From NCBI RefSeq assembly GCF_000416965.1, contig NZ_ATCL01000020.1, positions 310,001 to 374,000 on the forward strand: a DNA stretch of 64,000 nt, in the 5' to 3' direction. The DNA comes from Exiguobacterium chiriqhucha RW-2. Its GTDB lineage: Bacteria > Bacillota > Bacilli > Exiguobacteriales > Exiguobacteriaceae. Shown here one piece after another: positions 41,745 through 51,395 of the stretch. A program made the position numbers and the translations under genes. The notes beneath the pieces were generated by a model, which ran no database searches, was not told the origin of the DNA, and saw only the letters and a list, made by a program, of their open reading frames with translations. Within the stretch, counting starts at the first letter, position 1. Each line of letters begins with the position of its first letter.

Positions 41745-42524
41745 ATGACAAAGGACAAGCGACGGTTTGACCGTCAAGGGTCGGCGCAACGACGCCGACG
41801 AAATGAGCTCGAACGGTCTCGGATTCTCGAGCAGTTCAAGACACTTGAAGAACGGCTATCCGTTCGATTCACGAATCAAGATTTATTGATGCAAGCGTTC
41901 ACCCACTCCTCATACGTCAACGAACAACGCGGTCTGAAAAAAGACAATGAGCGCTTAGAGTTTCTAGGCGACGCGGTGCTCGAGTTGACGGTGTCTCGGT
42001 TTTTGTATGAGACGTATCCGGAGCGCTCCGAGGGGGAATTAACGAAGTTGCGGGCGGCCATCGTCTGTGAGCCGTCACTCGTCAACTTCGCGGAAGCCTA
42101 TGCTTTCTCTGATTTTATCTTGCTTGGGAAAGGCGAAGAGTTGACCGGCGGTCGCAAGCGTCCGGCGTTACTCGCCGATGTGTTCGAATCCTACATCGGT
42201 GCGCTCTATCTGGACCAAGGGATTGAACCAGTCGAACAGTTCCTCGCCGAAGCGGTTTTTCCGAAAGTCTTAGCCGGTGTGTTTGAAGAACAGACCGATT
42301 ATAAGAGCCAGCTCCAAGAGAGCGTGCAACGCGAAGGGCTCGGCCCCGTCTCGTACACGATTATCGAAGAGCGTGGTCCGGCCCATAGTCGGGAGTTCGT
42401 CGCCCACGCCCGTCTGTCTGACGACATCGTCGGGGAAGGCATTGGCCGATCGAAGAAAGAAGCCGAGCAGCTTGCGGCGAAAGAAGCGTTAATCGAATTC
42501 AATCGGCAATACGCCGGCCTCTAA
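41745..42524 (+). CDS. rnc: Ribonuclease III
   Basis: 259 residues; cleaves double-stranded RNA, including rRNA precursors and antisense duplexes. The nuclease signature [14 protein letters not shown] and a C-terminal double-stranded RNA-binding domain (about 185-255, [34 protein letters not shown]) are present. A basic Arg-rich N-terminal extension of about 35 residues precedes the fold. The ATG follows CGGAGGG. Confidence 0.96.
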   Translation: MTKDKRRFDRQGSAQRRRRNELERSRILEQFKTLEERLSVRFTNQDLLMQAFTHSSYVNEQRGLKKDNERLEFLGDAVLELTVSRFLYETYPERSEGELTKLRAAIVCEPSLVNFAEAYAFSDFILLGKGEELTGGRKRPALLADVFESYIGALYLDQGIEPVEQFLAEAVFPKVLAGVFEEQTDYKSQLQESVQREGLGPVSYTIIEERGPAHSREFVAHARLSDDIVGEGIGRSKKEAEQLAAKEALIEFNRQYAGL

Positions 42525-42527
42525 CAA

Positions 42528-42567
42528 AAAAAGGAGTGGACCTCTCAACGGGTCCACTCCTTTTTGT
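42528..42567. terminator. Bidirectional terminator between rnc and the UPF0435 gene
   Basis: A 14-bp perfect stem (AAAAGGAGTGGACC at 42530-42543 with GGTCCACTCCTTTT at 42552-42565) with A and T tracts on both sides. It can end both converging transcripts. Confidence 0.9.
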
Positions 42568-42576
42568 ATCATCTAG

Positions 42577-42771
42577 TTACGTCAATTGCCCGAGTTCTTC
42601 GACGATTCCATCCACTTCAGAAATCGACAACGATGAACGATTCATCACGTAGTCGTAAATCTCTTTGACGGCCGAGGCGTCGGCACGGTTATATTCTTCC
42701 GCTTTGATGGCGCCGCGGTTGATGATGTTCATTTTGTCGAGAATTTCCTCAATCATTTGTTCGTTAGTCAT
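42577..42771 (-). CDS. UPF0435 / DUF1128 family protein
   Basis: 64 residues, acidic and helical, with IEEILDKMNIINRGAIKAEE, YDYVMNR and a VEELGQL ending as in B. subtilis YfkK. Function unknown. The ATG follows AAAGGGG. It sits alone on the - strand between rnc and smc, genes that are usually adjacent. Confidence 0.8.
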   Translation of the reverse strand: MTNEQMIEEILDKMNIINRGAIKAEEYNRADASAVKEIYDYVMNRSSLSISEVDGIVEELGQLT

Positions 42772-42840
42772 CGGTCGTACCCCTTTCTACAGTTCTTTTT
42801 AGAATAGCATGATTCTAGCATTTTGACGAACTGGCAACTG

Positions 42841-42849
42841 TGGTAAAAT
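42841..42849 (+). promoter_or_regulatory. Extended -10 promoter of smc
   Basis: TGGTAAAAT (TGn plus -10 TAAAAT at 42844-42849). A TTGACG (42823-42828) lies 15 bases upstream of the hexamer, a short spacer that the extended -10 could offset. Confidence 0.5.
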
Positions 42850-42886
42850 AAACAAATGAATGCTTACTGAGGATAGGATGGTCACG

Positions 42887-45800
42887 ATGCACTTAAAACG
42901 AATCGAACTCGCTGGCTTTAAATCGTTTGCCAAGCGGATTGAACTGGATTTTCGTCCCGGCGTCACAGCCGTGGTTGGACCGAACGGGAGCGGAAAATCA
43001 AATATATCGGACGCTGTTCGCTGGGTACTCGGTGAGCAGTCGGCCAAATCGCTCCGCGGAGCGAAAATGGAAGATGTTATCTTTGCCGGCAGTGAAGGGG
43101 AGAACCATCGTAACGTCGCCGAAGTGACGCTCGTGTTGGACAATACGGACGCCCATTTGCGGCTGCCGTATGAAGAAGTGAGCGTCACGCGTCGTGTCAC
43201 GCGGAGCGGCGACAGCGACTACTTTATGAACAAGAAGCCGTGCCGTCTCAAAGATGTGATTGACCTGTTCATGGATACGGGTCTGTCACGTGATGCGTTT
43301 GCCATCATCGGCCAAGGCCGGGTCGAGCAGGTCATCTCCGGGAAACCGGAAGACCGCCGGGCCGTCATCGAAGAAGCGGCCGGTGTCTTGAAATACCGCC
43401 AGCGTAAAAAACAAGCGGAACGGAAACTGCAGGACACTGAATTGAACTTGTCCCGCGTCGACGATATCTTGTATGAACTCGCCGACCGGGTCGAACCGCT
43501 CCGTGAACAAGCCGCGCTCGCCCGTGAGTATCAAGTCGCAAAAGCTCGGCACGATGAGCTCGAGACAGGTATTCTCGGTGCCGAGATTACGGAACTCGGA
43601 ACAGGAATCACCCGTACGAACGAACAACTCGGGACGGCGTCCGCCCATCTCGCCGAGCAAGACGGCGCGTTGAACGCGATTGTGGCGGAACGGACGGAGC
43701 TCGAGGCGACACTCGCCGTCGATCGGGAAACGCTCGATACGCTCCACCAGGACGAACGGACGCAGGCGACCGAACTGGAACGATTGACCGGCGAAATCAA
43801 GCTCGCGAAAGCCCGGGAAGAGCACGGGGCGGAAACGAAAGAACGTCTCGAGCGCCAGCGGGTCGAGTTGGCCGAAGAGGCCGAACAGTTGACGCAGAAA
43901 TTGCACGTGGCCGAGGCGGATTTGGCGTCTAAAACCGAGGCGTTACATACCGTCGAATCGGCACGCGTCAAACTCGACACACAATTGACGGCAGCGACAC
44001 GCGATTTTAACGCGGAAATCGAACAGCTCCAAGGCGAGGCGTTCGAACTGGCGACGACTCGCGCCACGCTCAGCAATCAACAGAAGCGGGAACGCCGGGA
44101 TATCGAACAAGCCGAGGAAGCGAAAGCCCGCCTCCTGCGTGAGAATAAGGATCGCCTCGATGTGCGGACCGAACAGACGGCTTCGCTCGAGGCCGAGCAG
44201 GCTCGTCTCGACGAAGCGCGGACGACGTGGGAGACGCTGCTCGCGCAAGAAGCCGATTTGACCGAACAAGAGACGACACTGCGGGACAAGCTGGCCCGGG
44301 CCGAGCAGTCGTACCACGACCTCGACCGCCGGCGTCAAAAGACCGAGGACCGCATCGAATTGCTCGAGCGGATGAAGCAGTCATATGAAGGCTATTTCCA
44401 TGCCGTTAAATTCGTGTTGAAAGAACGGGGGCCGGGCGTGCTCGGTGCGGTCGCGGAATTGATTCGCGTCCTCCCGTCCTACGAGGCCGCCATCGAGACG
44501 GCGCTCGGTCAGACGCAACAACACATCGTCGTCGAGACGGATGTGGTCGGTCGCCGAGAAATCGACCGGCTACGGAAGGCGAATGCTGGACGGGCCACGT
44601 TTGTGCCGATGACGAGCGTGAAGGAACGTTACGTCCCGAGTGAAGTCGCGCACCGGCTCGAATCGCTCGACGGATTCGTCGGCATCGCCGCCGACCTCGT
44701 CGAGACGGACCCGGCCTATGACAAATTGAAACGGTCCCTTCTCGGTGCCGTCATCGTCGCCAGCTCACTCGAAGTCGCCAACCGGATCGCCCAGACGACC
44801 GGGTATCGCTATCGCATCGTCACGCTCGACGGGGACATCGTCAACGTCGGCGGTTCGATGACCGGGGGTAGCCGGAAGCAAGGCGTCGCCTTGTTCACGC
44901 AATCGCGTGAACTCGATGACTTGAAGCACGGATTGACGCAAGGGCTGGCCATGCTCCATGAGCAACAGTTGCGCGTGACGACGTATACCGATGAGATGTC
45001 CCGGTTGCGGGAGTCGCTCCAGTCAATCAGACTCAAGAAGCGCGAGGCCGAAGAGACGCTCCGGTCGACGGAACAGGCGTACCGAAGCTTGGAGAGGGTG
45101 TCACAAGACGCCAAGGCGCAACTTGAACTGTTCGATCATGAAATGGCCCGCTATGCCCATACGATTGAAGCCGCAACGAACGAATTGACGCGGCTCGCAC
45201 AAGAGCTCGAGGCGACCGATGCGTTGCAAGCCTCGATTCGGACCGAGCTCGAGGCGCTCCGCGGTGAGCAGGCGAAAGGTGCCGCGACGACGGGGCAACT
45301 GCAAGAAGCCATCCGTCAAAACGAACTCGATCGCCAACGGCACACGCTCGACCTCGACCGGGTCCGCTCGGAAGTCGAACGGCTCGAGGCCGAGGTCGCC
45401 AAACAGACGGCACGCCTTCATCAAATCGAACGTGAGCTCGAACATGTGGCGAGCGGCCGGGTCGTCTCTTCAGCCGAACTCGAGCTCGAACATGTCGAGG
45501 CGGTCAAACAGATGGATGCGCTCAAAGCGCGCCTGACGCAACAGTTGAACCAGCTCCATGCCGAAGAAGAATCATACCGAATTCTAAGGCAGCGCGAACA
45601 ACAGGCGACGGACGTGCGTCGTCGACTCGATGCGGACGTCCGTAAACTCGAGACCGACGTGAACGAACTGGAGTTGAAACGGAAGTGGAAACTCGATGCG
45701 CTCGACGAACGTGGACTCGTCTTCGATTTGCTGCCGACGCTCACGATCCCGCTCGATGAGGCGAAAGAGGAGTTCAAACTGCTCGTCCGCCAAATCGAGG

Positions 45801-46444
45801 AGATCGGTCCGGTCAATTTGAATGCGATTGAAGAGTTCGACCTCGTCAATGAGCGGTTCATGTTCTTGTCTGAACAGCGGGACGACCTCGTCAGCGCCAA
45901 AGAGGATTTGTACGACATCATCAACGAGATGGACCGCGAAGTGACACGATTGTTCAAAGAGACGTATACGCTCGTCCGCGGTCATTTCAAACAGACATTC
46001 CAGGAATTGTTCGGTGGCGGCGAGGCCGATTTGAAATTGGTCGATGAATCCGACTTGCTCAATACGGGCATCGATATCGTCGCCAAACCACCCGGGAAGA
46101 AACTGCAGACGCTCAGTCTGCTCTCGGGGGGAGAACGGGCCTTGACGGCGATCGCGCTCTTATTCGCGATTTTGAAGACGCGTCCGGTGCCGTTCTGTGT
46201 GCTCGATGAAGTCGAGGCAGCGCTCGATGAGGCGAACGTCCATCGGTTCGGGGAGTATATCCGGACGCTGTCGATTGATACGCAGTTCGTCATCATCACG
46301 CACCGGAAAGGGACGATGGAGGCGGCGGATACGCTCTACGGCGTGACGATGCAACAAAACGGGGTCTCCGAGGTGCTTTCGGTCGAACTATCTGAAGCGA
46401 AGCGCGTCGTTGAGACGGAAGAAGAGATGGAGGAATTAAGTTGA
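42887..46444 (+). CDS. smc: Chromosome partition protein SMC
   Basis: 1185 residues; ATPase that with ScpA/ScpB compacts and separates the chromosome. Walker A GPNGSGKSN (31-39), two very long coiled coils (about 165-500 and 670-1020) around a hinge with GxGG-type residues (GGSMTGGSR ends it), then the signature LSLLSGGERALTAIALL and Walker B FCVLDEVEAALD. The start at MHLKRIELAG gives the standard length. It overlaps ftsY by four bases. Confidence 0.96.
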   Translation: MHLKRIELAGFKSFAKRIELDFRPGVTAVVGPNGSGKSNISDAVRWVLGEQSAKSLRGAKMEDVIFAGSEGENHRNVAEVTLVLDNTDAHLRLPYEEVSVTRRVTRSGDSDYFMNKKPCRLKDVIDLFMDTGLSRDAFAIIGQGRVEQVISGKPEDRRAVIEEAAGVLKYRQRKKQAERKLQDTELNLSRVDDILYELADRVEPLREQAALAREYQVAKARHDELETGILGAEITELGTGITRTNEQLGTASAHLAEQDGALNAIVAERTELEATLAVDRETLDTLHQDERTQATELERLTGEIKLAKAREEHGAETKERLERQRVELAEEAEQLTQKLHVAEADLASKTEALHTVESARVKLDTQLTAATRDFNAEIEQLQGEAFELATTRATLSNQQKRERRDIEQAEEAKARLLRENKDRLDVRTEQTASLEAEQARLDEARTTWETLLAQEADLTEQETTLRDKLARAEQSYHDLDRRRQKTEDRIELLERMKQSYEGYFHAVKFVLKERGPGVLGAVAELIRVLPSYEAAIETALGQTQQHIVVETDVVGRREIDRLRKANAGRATFVPMTSVKERYVPSEVAHRLESLDGFVGIAADLVETDPAYDKLKRSLLGAVIVASSLEVANRIAQTTGYRYRIVTLDGDIVNVGGSMTGGSRKQGVALFTQSRELDDLKHGLTQGLAMLHEQQLRVTTYTDEMSRLRESLQSIRLKKREAEETLRSTEQAYRSLERVSQDAKAQLELFDHEMARYAHTIEAATNELTRLAQELEATDALQASIRTELEALRGEQAKGAATTGQLQEAIRQNELDRQRHTLDLDRVRSEVERLEAEVAKQTARLHQIERELEHVASGRVVSSAELELEHVEAVKQMDALKARLTQQLNQLHAEEESYRILRQREQQATDVRRRLDADVRKLETDVNELELKRKWKLDALDERGLVFDLLPTLTIPLDEAKEEFKLLVRQIEEIGPVNLNAIEEFDLVNERFMFLSEQRDDLVSAKEDLYDIINEMDREVTRLFKETYTLVRGHFKQTFQELFGGGEADLKLVDESDLLNTGIDIVAKPPGKKLQTLSLLSGGERALTAIALLFAILKTRPVPFCVLDEVEAALDEANVHRFGEYIRTLSIDTQFVIITHRKGTMEAADTLYGVTMQQNGVSEVLSVELSEAKRVVETEEEMEELS

Positions 46445-47442
46445 GTTTTTTTAAGAAGCTAAAAGATAAATTGACGACCTCGACGCAAGAAGCGTCACAA
46501 AAGTTTACCGATGGATTGACAAAGACCCGCGACGGGTTCGCGAATGCCGTCAACGATCTCGTCTATCGGTTCCGCGAAGTCGATGAGGATTTCTTCGATG
46601 AACTCGAGGATCTGCTCATCCAGGCGGACGTCGGGGTGACGACGACGATGGACCTCGTCGAAGATTTGAAAGAAGAAGTGAAGCGCCGCAACTTGAAAGA
46701 TCCGGTCGCTGTCCGCGATGCGCTCGTCGAAGTCGTGGCGAAGCGACTCCAAGAGGACGAGTCGGACCGTGAGTTGAACATGCAAGACGGATTGACGGTC
46801 ATCTTGTTCGTGGGCGTCAACGGCGTCGGCAAGACGACGACGATCGGCAAGCTCGCCCATCAATTGAAGTCGGAAGGCCGTTCGGTCATGCTTGCGGCGG
46901 GCGACACGTTCCGGGCAGGTGCCATCGACCAGCTCCAAGTATGGGGCGAACGCGTCGGAGTCCCGGTCATCCGTCAAGCCGAAGGTTCGGACCCGGCCGC
47001 GGTCGTGTTCGACGCCGTCCAGGCAGCGAAATCACGCGGTGTCGACGTCTTGATTTGTGACACGGCCGGACGTTTGCAAAACAAGGTCAACTTGATGAAC
47101 GAGCTTGAAAAAGTGAAGCGGGTCATCGAGCGTGAAGTGCCGAACGGACCGCATGAAGTGTTGCTCGCGCTTGACGCGACAACAGGGCAGAACGCGATGG
47201 TCCAGGCGAAAGCGTTCAAACAAGCGACGAACGTGAGCGGCATCGTCTTGACGAAGCTCGACGGCACGGCCAAAGGTGGTATCGTGCTCGCGATTCGAAA
47301 CGAGCTCGATATTCCAGTCAAATATGTCGGGCTCGGCGAGAAAATCGATGATTTACAAGCGTTCGACCCGGAACAGTTCGTATACGGATTATTCGGGGAC
47401 ATCTTCGAAGAAAAACAACAGACAAACGATGACCTCGCCTAA
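46441..47442 (+). CDS. ftsY: Signal recognition particle receptor FtsY
   Basis: 333 residues. A short charged N-terminal region rather than the long acidic A domain of E. coli, then the NG GTPase domain: GVNGVGKTTTIGKLA, DTAGRLQNK, TKLDGTAKGG. It docks ribosome-SRP complexes at the membrane. It starts with TTG, overlapping the smc stop (TTGA). Confidence 0.95.
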   Translation: MSFFKKLKDKLTTSTQEASQKFTDGLTKTRDGFANAVNDLVYRFREVDEDFFDELEDLLIQADVGVTTTMDLVEDLKEEVKRRNLKDPVAVRDALVEVVAKRLQEDESDRELNMQDGLTVILFVGVNGVGKTTTIGKLAHQLKSEGRSVMLAAGDTFRAGAIDQLQVWGERVGVPVIRQAEGSDPAAVVFDAVQAAKSRGVDVLICDTAGRLQNKVNLMNELEKVKRVIEREVPNGPHEVLLALDATTGQNAMVQAKAFKQATNVSGIVLTKLDGTAKGGIVLAIRNELDIPVKYVGLGEKIDDLQAFDPEQFVYGLFGDIFEEKQQTNDDLA

Positions 47443-47464
47443 GTTTCTCTGTTAAGAAAAAAAC

Positions 47465-47493
47465 TTGACAAGAGCTAGGGACGGCTGTACTAT
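47465..47493 (+). promoter_or_regulatory. Promoter of ylxM-ffh
   Basis: -35 TTGACA (47465-47470), 17-bp spacer, -10 TACTAT (47488-47493), preceded by seven A. The 17 bases ending in this -35 are identical to those at the asp23 promoter (32193-32209). Confidence 0.78.
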
Positions 47494-47538
47494 TGGTAGT
47501 TGTAAAGGGATTTCACTTAACATGTGGAGGTGGAGGTC

Positions 47539-47862
47539 ATGTCGCTCGAAAAGACGAATCGAATGAACTACTTGTTCGATTTTTATCAAGCACTACTCAC
47601 ACCGAAACAGCGCAACTATATGTCTCTTTATTACCTAGATGACTACTCGCTCGGAGAGATTGCGGAAGAGTTTGAAGTCAGCCGTCAAGCGGTCTACGAT
47701 AACATAAAGCGTACCGAAGCGATGCTTGAGCAGTATGAGGAGAAGCTGGCCTTGTTCGAGAAATTCGAACAGCGGCAACAACTGCTTCAGACGCTCAAAC
47801 GTCAAGTCGAGCATTCGCCCGACGCGACGGAAACGATTTCGGCGCTTGAGAATTTAGAGTAG
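47539..47862 (+). CDS. ylxM: UPF0122 / YlxM helix-turn-helix protein
   Basis: 107 residues. The N-terminal 70 residues are a sigma-70 region 4-like HTH ([22 protein letters not shown], then [11 protein letters not shown]); the rest is a coiled coil. The family is always next to ffh and is thought to act on SRP expression or function; in streptococci it affects SRP-RNA/Ffh activity. The ATG at 47539 follows GGAGGTGGAGG. Confidence 0.9.
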   Translation: MSLEKTNRMNYLFDFYQALLTPKQRNYMSLYYLDDYSLGEIAEEFEVSRQAVYDNIKRTEAMLEQYEEKLALFEKFEQRQQLLQTLKRQVEHSPDATETISALENLE

Positions 47863-47873
47863 GGGGCTGAAGC

Positions 47874-49214
47874 ATGGCATTTGAAGGATTATCCGAACGG
47901 TTGCAATCGACACTGGCGAAAATGCGGGGGAAAGGTAAAATTTCCGAAGCAGATGTCAAAGAGATGATGAGAGAAGTTCGTCTCGCTCTCCTTGAAGCCG
48001 ATGTCAACTTCAAAGTGGTCAAACAGTTCGTCAACGACGTGAAAGAACGGGCCATCGGCCAAGACGTCATGAAATCGTTGACACCGGGCCAACAAGTTGT
48101 CAAAATCGTTCATGAAGAGCTAACGACTTTGATGGGGAGCGACGTCGTCCCAATCACATTTAACCCAAAACCACCGACAGTCGTCATGATGGTCGGGTTA
48201 CAAGGTGCGGGGAAAACGACGACGACCGGGAAGCTCGCGAACTTGATTCGCAAAAAGCATAACCGGAGTCCACTTCTCGTCGCGGCGGATATTTATCGGC
48301 CCGCGGCCATCAAACAGCTCGAGACACTCGGCAAGCAACTCGATTTACCGGTGTTCTCACTTGGCGACCAAGTGAAGCCGGAAGAAATCGTCACAAAAGC
48401 GCTCGAGTACGCCAAAACCAATCATCACGATTTCGTGTTGATCGATACGGCCGGTCGCCTTCACATCGACGAGACGCTCATGGGCGAACTCGAAAACGTG
48501 AAGACGATTGCCAAACCAAATGAAATCTTCCTCGTCGTCGATGCGATGACGGGTCAAGATGCGGTCAATGTGGCCGACAGCTTCAATGAGAAACTCGGAA
48601 TCACCGGCGTCGTGCTCACAAAGCTCGACGGTGATACACGTGGTGGGGCAGCCCTTTCAATCAAGGCAGTCACGGGAGCGCCGATTAAGTTCGTCGGTCT
48701 CGGTGAAAAGTTGGATGCCCTCGAACCATTCCACCCGGAACGCATGGCGTCACGGATTCTTGGGATGGGGGACGTGCTCACACTCATTGAAAAAGCCGAG
48801 TCACAGATGGACCAAGATGCTGCGAAGGAGCTTGAAAGCAAAATTCGCGATGCATCGTTCACGTTCGATGATTTTATCGAGCAGTTGGGTCAAGTGAAAA
48901 ACATGGGCCCAATTGATGAATTGCTCTCGATGTTACCTGGTGCAGGTAAGATGAAAGGGTTGAAGAACGTCCAAATCGACGAGAAGCAACTCGATCATGT
49001 CGAGGCGATCATTCGCTCGATGACAAAGCATGAGCGCTCCAATCCTGAAGTGCTCAACGCGAGTCGTCGCAAGCGGATCGCAAAAGGGAGCGGTCGTTCC
49101 ATCCAGGAAGTGAACCGTCTCATCAAACAGTTCGATGACATGAAGAAGCTCATGAAGCAGATGTCAGGACAAATGAAAGGGAAGAAAAAAGGTCTCGGCC
49201 TTCCGTTCTTCTAA
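47874..49214 (+). CDS. ffh: Signal recognition particle protein Ffh (SRP54)
   Basis: 446 residues. N domain, G domain (GLQGAGKTTTTGKLA, DTAGRLHID, TKLDGDTRGGAA) and Met-rich M domain from about 300, with Met-rich C-terminal segment MKKLMKQMSGQM that binds signal sequences and 4.5S/6S RNA. It partners with FtsY upstream. ATG follows GGGGGCTGAAGC. Confidence 0.97.
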   Translation: MAFEGLSERLQSTLAKMRGKGKISEADVKEMMREVRLALLEADVNFKVVKQFVNDVKERAIGQDVMKSLTPGQQVVKIVHEELTTLMGSDVVPITFNPKPPTVVMMVGLQGAGKTTTTGKLANLIRKKHNRSPLLVAADIYRPAAIKQLETLGKQLDLPVFSLGDQVKPEEIVTKALEYAKTNHHDFVLIDTAGRLHIDETLMGELENVKTIAKPNEIFLVVDAMTGQDAVNVADSFNEKLGITGVVLTKLDGDTRGGAALSIKAVTGAPIKFVGLGEKLDALEPFHPERMASRILGMGDVLTLIEKAESQMDQDAAKELESKIRDASFTFDDFIEQLGQVKNMGPIDELLSMLPGAGKMKGLKNVQIDEKQLDHVEAIIRSMTKHERSNPEVLNASRRKRIAKGSGRSIQEVNRLIKQFDDMKKLMKQMSGQMKGKKKGLGLPFF

Positions 49215-49222
49215 GAAAACTT

Positions 49223-49251
49223 TTGTCAGTCGGGCAAAAAAACAGTATACT
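49223..49251 (+). promoter_or_regulatory. Promoter of rpsP
   Basis: -35 TTGTCA (49223-49228), 17-bp spacer containing seven A, -10 TATACT (49246-49251). It is 45 bases ahead of the rpsP start codon. Confidence 0.78.
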
Positions 49252-49295
49252 ATTAAAGTTGTCAATTCTTAAACACATGATGGAGGTATATTACC

Positions 49296-49571
49296 ATGGC
49301 AGTTAAAATTCGTCTCAAGCGCATGGGCGCAAACAAATCACCTTTCTACCGGATCGTTGTAGCTGATTCACGTTCACCACGTGATGGCCGTTTCATCGAG
49401 CAACTCGGTCACTACAACCCGGTTGCAAAACCAGAAGCAGAAGTTCGCATCAACGAAGAACTCGCTCTCAAATGGTTGGCAGACGGCGCGAAGCCATCTG
49501 ACACAGTACGTAACTTGTTCTCTAAAGCAGGGATCATGGAGAAATTCCACAACGCGAAAAACGCGAAGTAA
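49296..49571 (+). CDS. rpsP: 30S ribosomal protein S16
   Basis: 91 residues beginning [20 protein letters not shown], the S16 signature, with [12 protein letters not shown] following. Ribosome site GGAGG. In Bacillus the KH-domain gene khpA (ylqC) follows; here a terminator-like hairpin and rimM follow directly. Confidence 0.97.
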   Translation: MAVKIRLKRMGANKSPFYRIVVADSRSPRDGRFIEQLGHYNPVAKPEAEVRINEELALKWLADGAKPSDTVRNLFSKAGIMEKFHNAKNAK

Positions 49572-49575
49572 GGAT

Positions 49576-49611
49576 GTGGCCGACCTTTTATGAGGTCGGC
49601 CCATTTTTTTG
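49576..49611 (+). terminator. Attenuating terminator between rpsP and rimM
   Basis: GGCCGACCT (49578-49586) with AGGTCGGCC (49593-49601), then seven T (49604-49610). It ends 14 bases before rimM and would lower expression of rimM-trmD relative to S16, which is made in larger amounts. Confidence 0.88.
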
Positions 49612-49624
49612 AGGAGGCATAACA

Positions 49625-50140
49625 ATGGAATGGTTATACGTAGGTAAGATCGCCAATACCCACGGCTTGAAAGGGGAACTGAAGTTGCTCGCCGCGACCG
49701 ATTTCCCGGCCGAACGCTTCAAGAAAGGCGAGACGCTCTATTTGGACGTCGATGGCAAGAAGCTCCCGTTCGAGGTGACGACGTATCGTCCGCATAAGCA
49801 GTTCCATCTCGTGACGTTCAAAGGGCTTGAGAATATCAATCTCGTCGAGAAGTATAAAGGGATGAAACTATACGTTCACGTCGAGCACGTTCACGAGTTA
49901 CCGGAGCATGAGTTTTACTATCATGAGATTATCGGTTGCGAGGCCGTCGTCGACGGTGAGGTCATCGGTGTCGTCGACGATATCTTCGAGACTGGTGCCA
50001 ACGACGTCTGGGTCATCAAACGCCCTGGCAAGTCGGACGCCCTCATCCCGTACATCGAATCGGTCGTGAGCGACATCGATGTCGAGGCGAAACGTGTCGT
50101 CATCACCCCGATTCCGGGAATGATTGACGATGAAGATTGA
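49625..50140 (+). CDS. rimM: Ribosome maturation factor RimM
   Basis: 171 residues: N-terminal RimM domain ([18 protein letters not shown]) and C-terminal PRC-barrel (from about 95, [18 protein letters not shown]). It helps S19 and 30S head assembly. It overlaps trmD by 11 bases. Confidence 0.96.
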   Translation: MEWLYVGKIANTHGLKGELKLLAATDFPAERFKKGETLYLDVDGKKLPFEVTTYRPHKQFHLVTFKGLENINLVEKYKGMKLYVHVEHVHELPEHEFYYHEIIGCEAVVDGEVIGVVDDIFETGANDVWVIKRPGKSDALIPYIESVVSDIDVEAKRVVITPIPGMIDDED

Positions 50141-50846
50141 TGTTTTAACGTTATTCCCCGAGATGTTCGCCCCGCTCGATCATTCAATCGTCGGACGGGC
50201 CCGTACCCTCGGACAAGTCGAGATGGCGTTCACGAACTTCCGTGACTTCTCGACGAACAAACACCATAAGGTCGACGACTACCCGTACGGAGGCGGGGCG
50301 GGCATGTTGCTCACCCCGCAGCCGATCTTTGACGCCTTCGACGCCATCGACAAGAAGCGTCCCCGCGTCATCGTCACGACGCCGACCGGACGCCGTTTCG
50401 ACCAACAGATGGCGGAAGCATGGGCGTCCGAGGAACACTTGATCTTTTTATGCGGCCATTATGAAGGGTTCGACCAACGGATTCATGATGAGCTCGCGAC
50501 GGACGAAGTGTCAATCGGTGACTTCGTCATGACCGGCGGTGAGCTCGCCGCGATGGTCATGATCGATGCGACGGTCCGTCTCATCCCGGAAGTGCTCGGC
50601 GATCAGGCGAGCCATGAAGATGACTCGTTCTCGACAGGGCTACTCGAGTATCCGCACTATACACGCCCAGCGGAGTTCCGTGGTCTGAAAGTGCCTGACG
50701 TGCTCTTGTCGGGCAATCACGCCAAAATCGAAGCGTGGCGCCGAGAGCAGTCGCTCCTGCGCACGTATCGCCGGCGACCGGACCTGCTCGAGCGCATCGA
50801 ACTGTCGAAGGCAGATAAAAAATTCATTGAATCGTTGCGCGATTGA
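50130..50846 (+). CDS. trmD: tRNA (guanine-37-N1)-methyltransferase
   Basis: 238 residues, SPOUT fold. [13 protein letters not shown] at the start, [22 protein letters not shown] and [13 protein letters not shown] are family motifs of the SAM-binding trefoil knot. It prevents +1 frameshifting. The ATG at 50130 is used; a TTG two codons earlier is possible. Confidence 0.96.
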   Translation: MKIDVLTLFPEMFAPLDHSIVGRARTLGQVEMAFTNFRDFSTNKHHKVDDYPYGGGAGMLLTPQPIFDAFDAIDKKRPRVIVTTPTGRRFDQQMAEAWASEEHLIFLCGHYEGFDQRIHDELATDEVSIGDFVMTGGELAAMVMIDATVRLIPEVLGDQASHEDDSFSTGLLEYPHYTRPAEFRGLKVPDVLLSGNHAKIEAWRREQSLLRTYRRRPDLLERIELSKADKKFIESLRD

Positions 50847-50863
50847 CCGAATTGTGCTATGTT
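50835..50863 (+). promoter_or_regulatory. Promoter of rplS
   Basis: -35 TTGCGC (50835-50840), 17-bp spacer, -10 TATGTT with TGC before it (extended -10). The -35 lies in the last codons of trmD. Confidence 0.5.
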
Positions 50864-50867
50864 TGAG

Positions 50868-50957
50868 CATGTGGGTTAACCCCACCAATTACCGATGTTC
50901 CGCTGTTGGATGCTTGGGCAGATGAAGATATGAACATTGAAGAAAAAGGAGAACTAT
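50868..50957 (+). promoter_or_regulatory. Candidate ribosomal protein L19 leader
   Basis: The untranslated stretch before rplS has a GTGGG/CCCAC hairpin (50871-50885) and a C-rich segment followed by an unpaired purine-rich run into the ribosome site. An L19 leader element is known from Bacillales at this place; the match here rests on position and the hairpin, not on a covariance model. Confidence 0.45.
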
Positions 50958-50959
50958 TC

Positions 50960-51313
50960 ATGAACACACAAAAACTGTTCCGTGAAATCACAGAAGAACA
51001 ATTCAAATCAGACGTACCTGCTTTCCGTCCTGGTGACACAGTACGTGTCCACGTTAAAGTCGTAGAGGGAACGCGCGAGCGTATCCAGATCTTCGAAGGC
51101 GTAGTCATCAAGCGTAAGGGTGGCGGCATCGGCGAAACATTCACAGTTCGTAAGATTTCTTACGGCGTAGGTGTTGAGCGTGCATTCCCGCTTCACTCAC
51201 CACGTGTCGCGCAAATCGAAGTCGTTCGTTACGGTAAAGTCCGTCGTGCGAAACTCTACTACCTCCGCAACCTTCGCGGTAAAGCAGCACGTATTAAAGA
51301 AATCCGTCGTTAA
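50960..51313 (+). CDS. rplS: 50S ribosomal protein L19
   Basis: 117 residues. [22 protein letters not shown]-type core and the C-terminal [19 protein letters not shown] are characteristic; L19 lies at the 30S-50S interface. The ATG at 50960 follows AAAAGGAG; longer in-frame starts run through the leader. Confidence 0.97.
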   Translation: MNTQKLFREITEEQFKSDVPAFRPGDTVRVHVKVVEGTRERIQIFEGVVIKRKGGGIGETFTVRKISYGVGVERAFPLHSPRVAQIEVVRYGKVRRAKLYYLRNLRGKAARIKEIRR

Positions 51314-51323
51314 GATGGGGATT

Positions 51324-51355
51324 AAGCTTGTCGCTTGCGACAAGCTTCTTTTTTT
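51324..51355 (+). terminator. Terminator after rplS
   Basis: A perfect 11-bp stem AAGCTTGTCGC/GCGACAAGCTT with a 2-base loop, then a run of seven T. A TACAAT (51360-51365) just behind could be the -10 of lepB. Confidence 0.92.
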
Positions 51356-51395
51356 CTAGTACAATAAGTTCAAACGGACAGAGGAGTGAGGCAAG

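Noticed and set aside
43286-44384. Several antisense frames opposite smc
   Set aside because: Shadow frames of a long coiled-coil gene; no start signals or family features.
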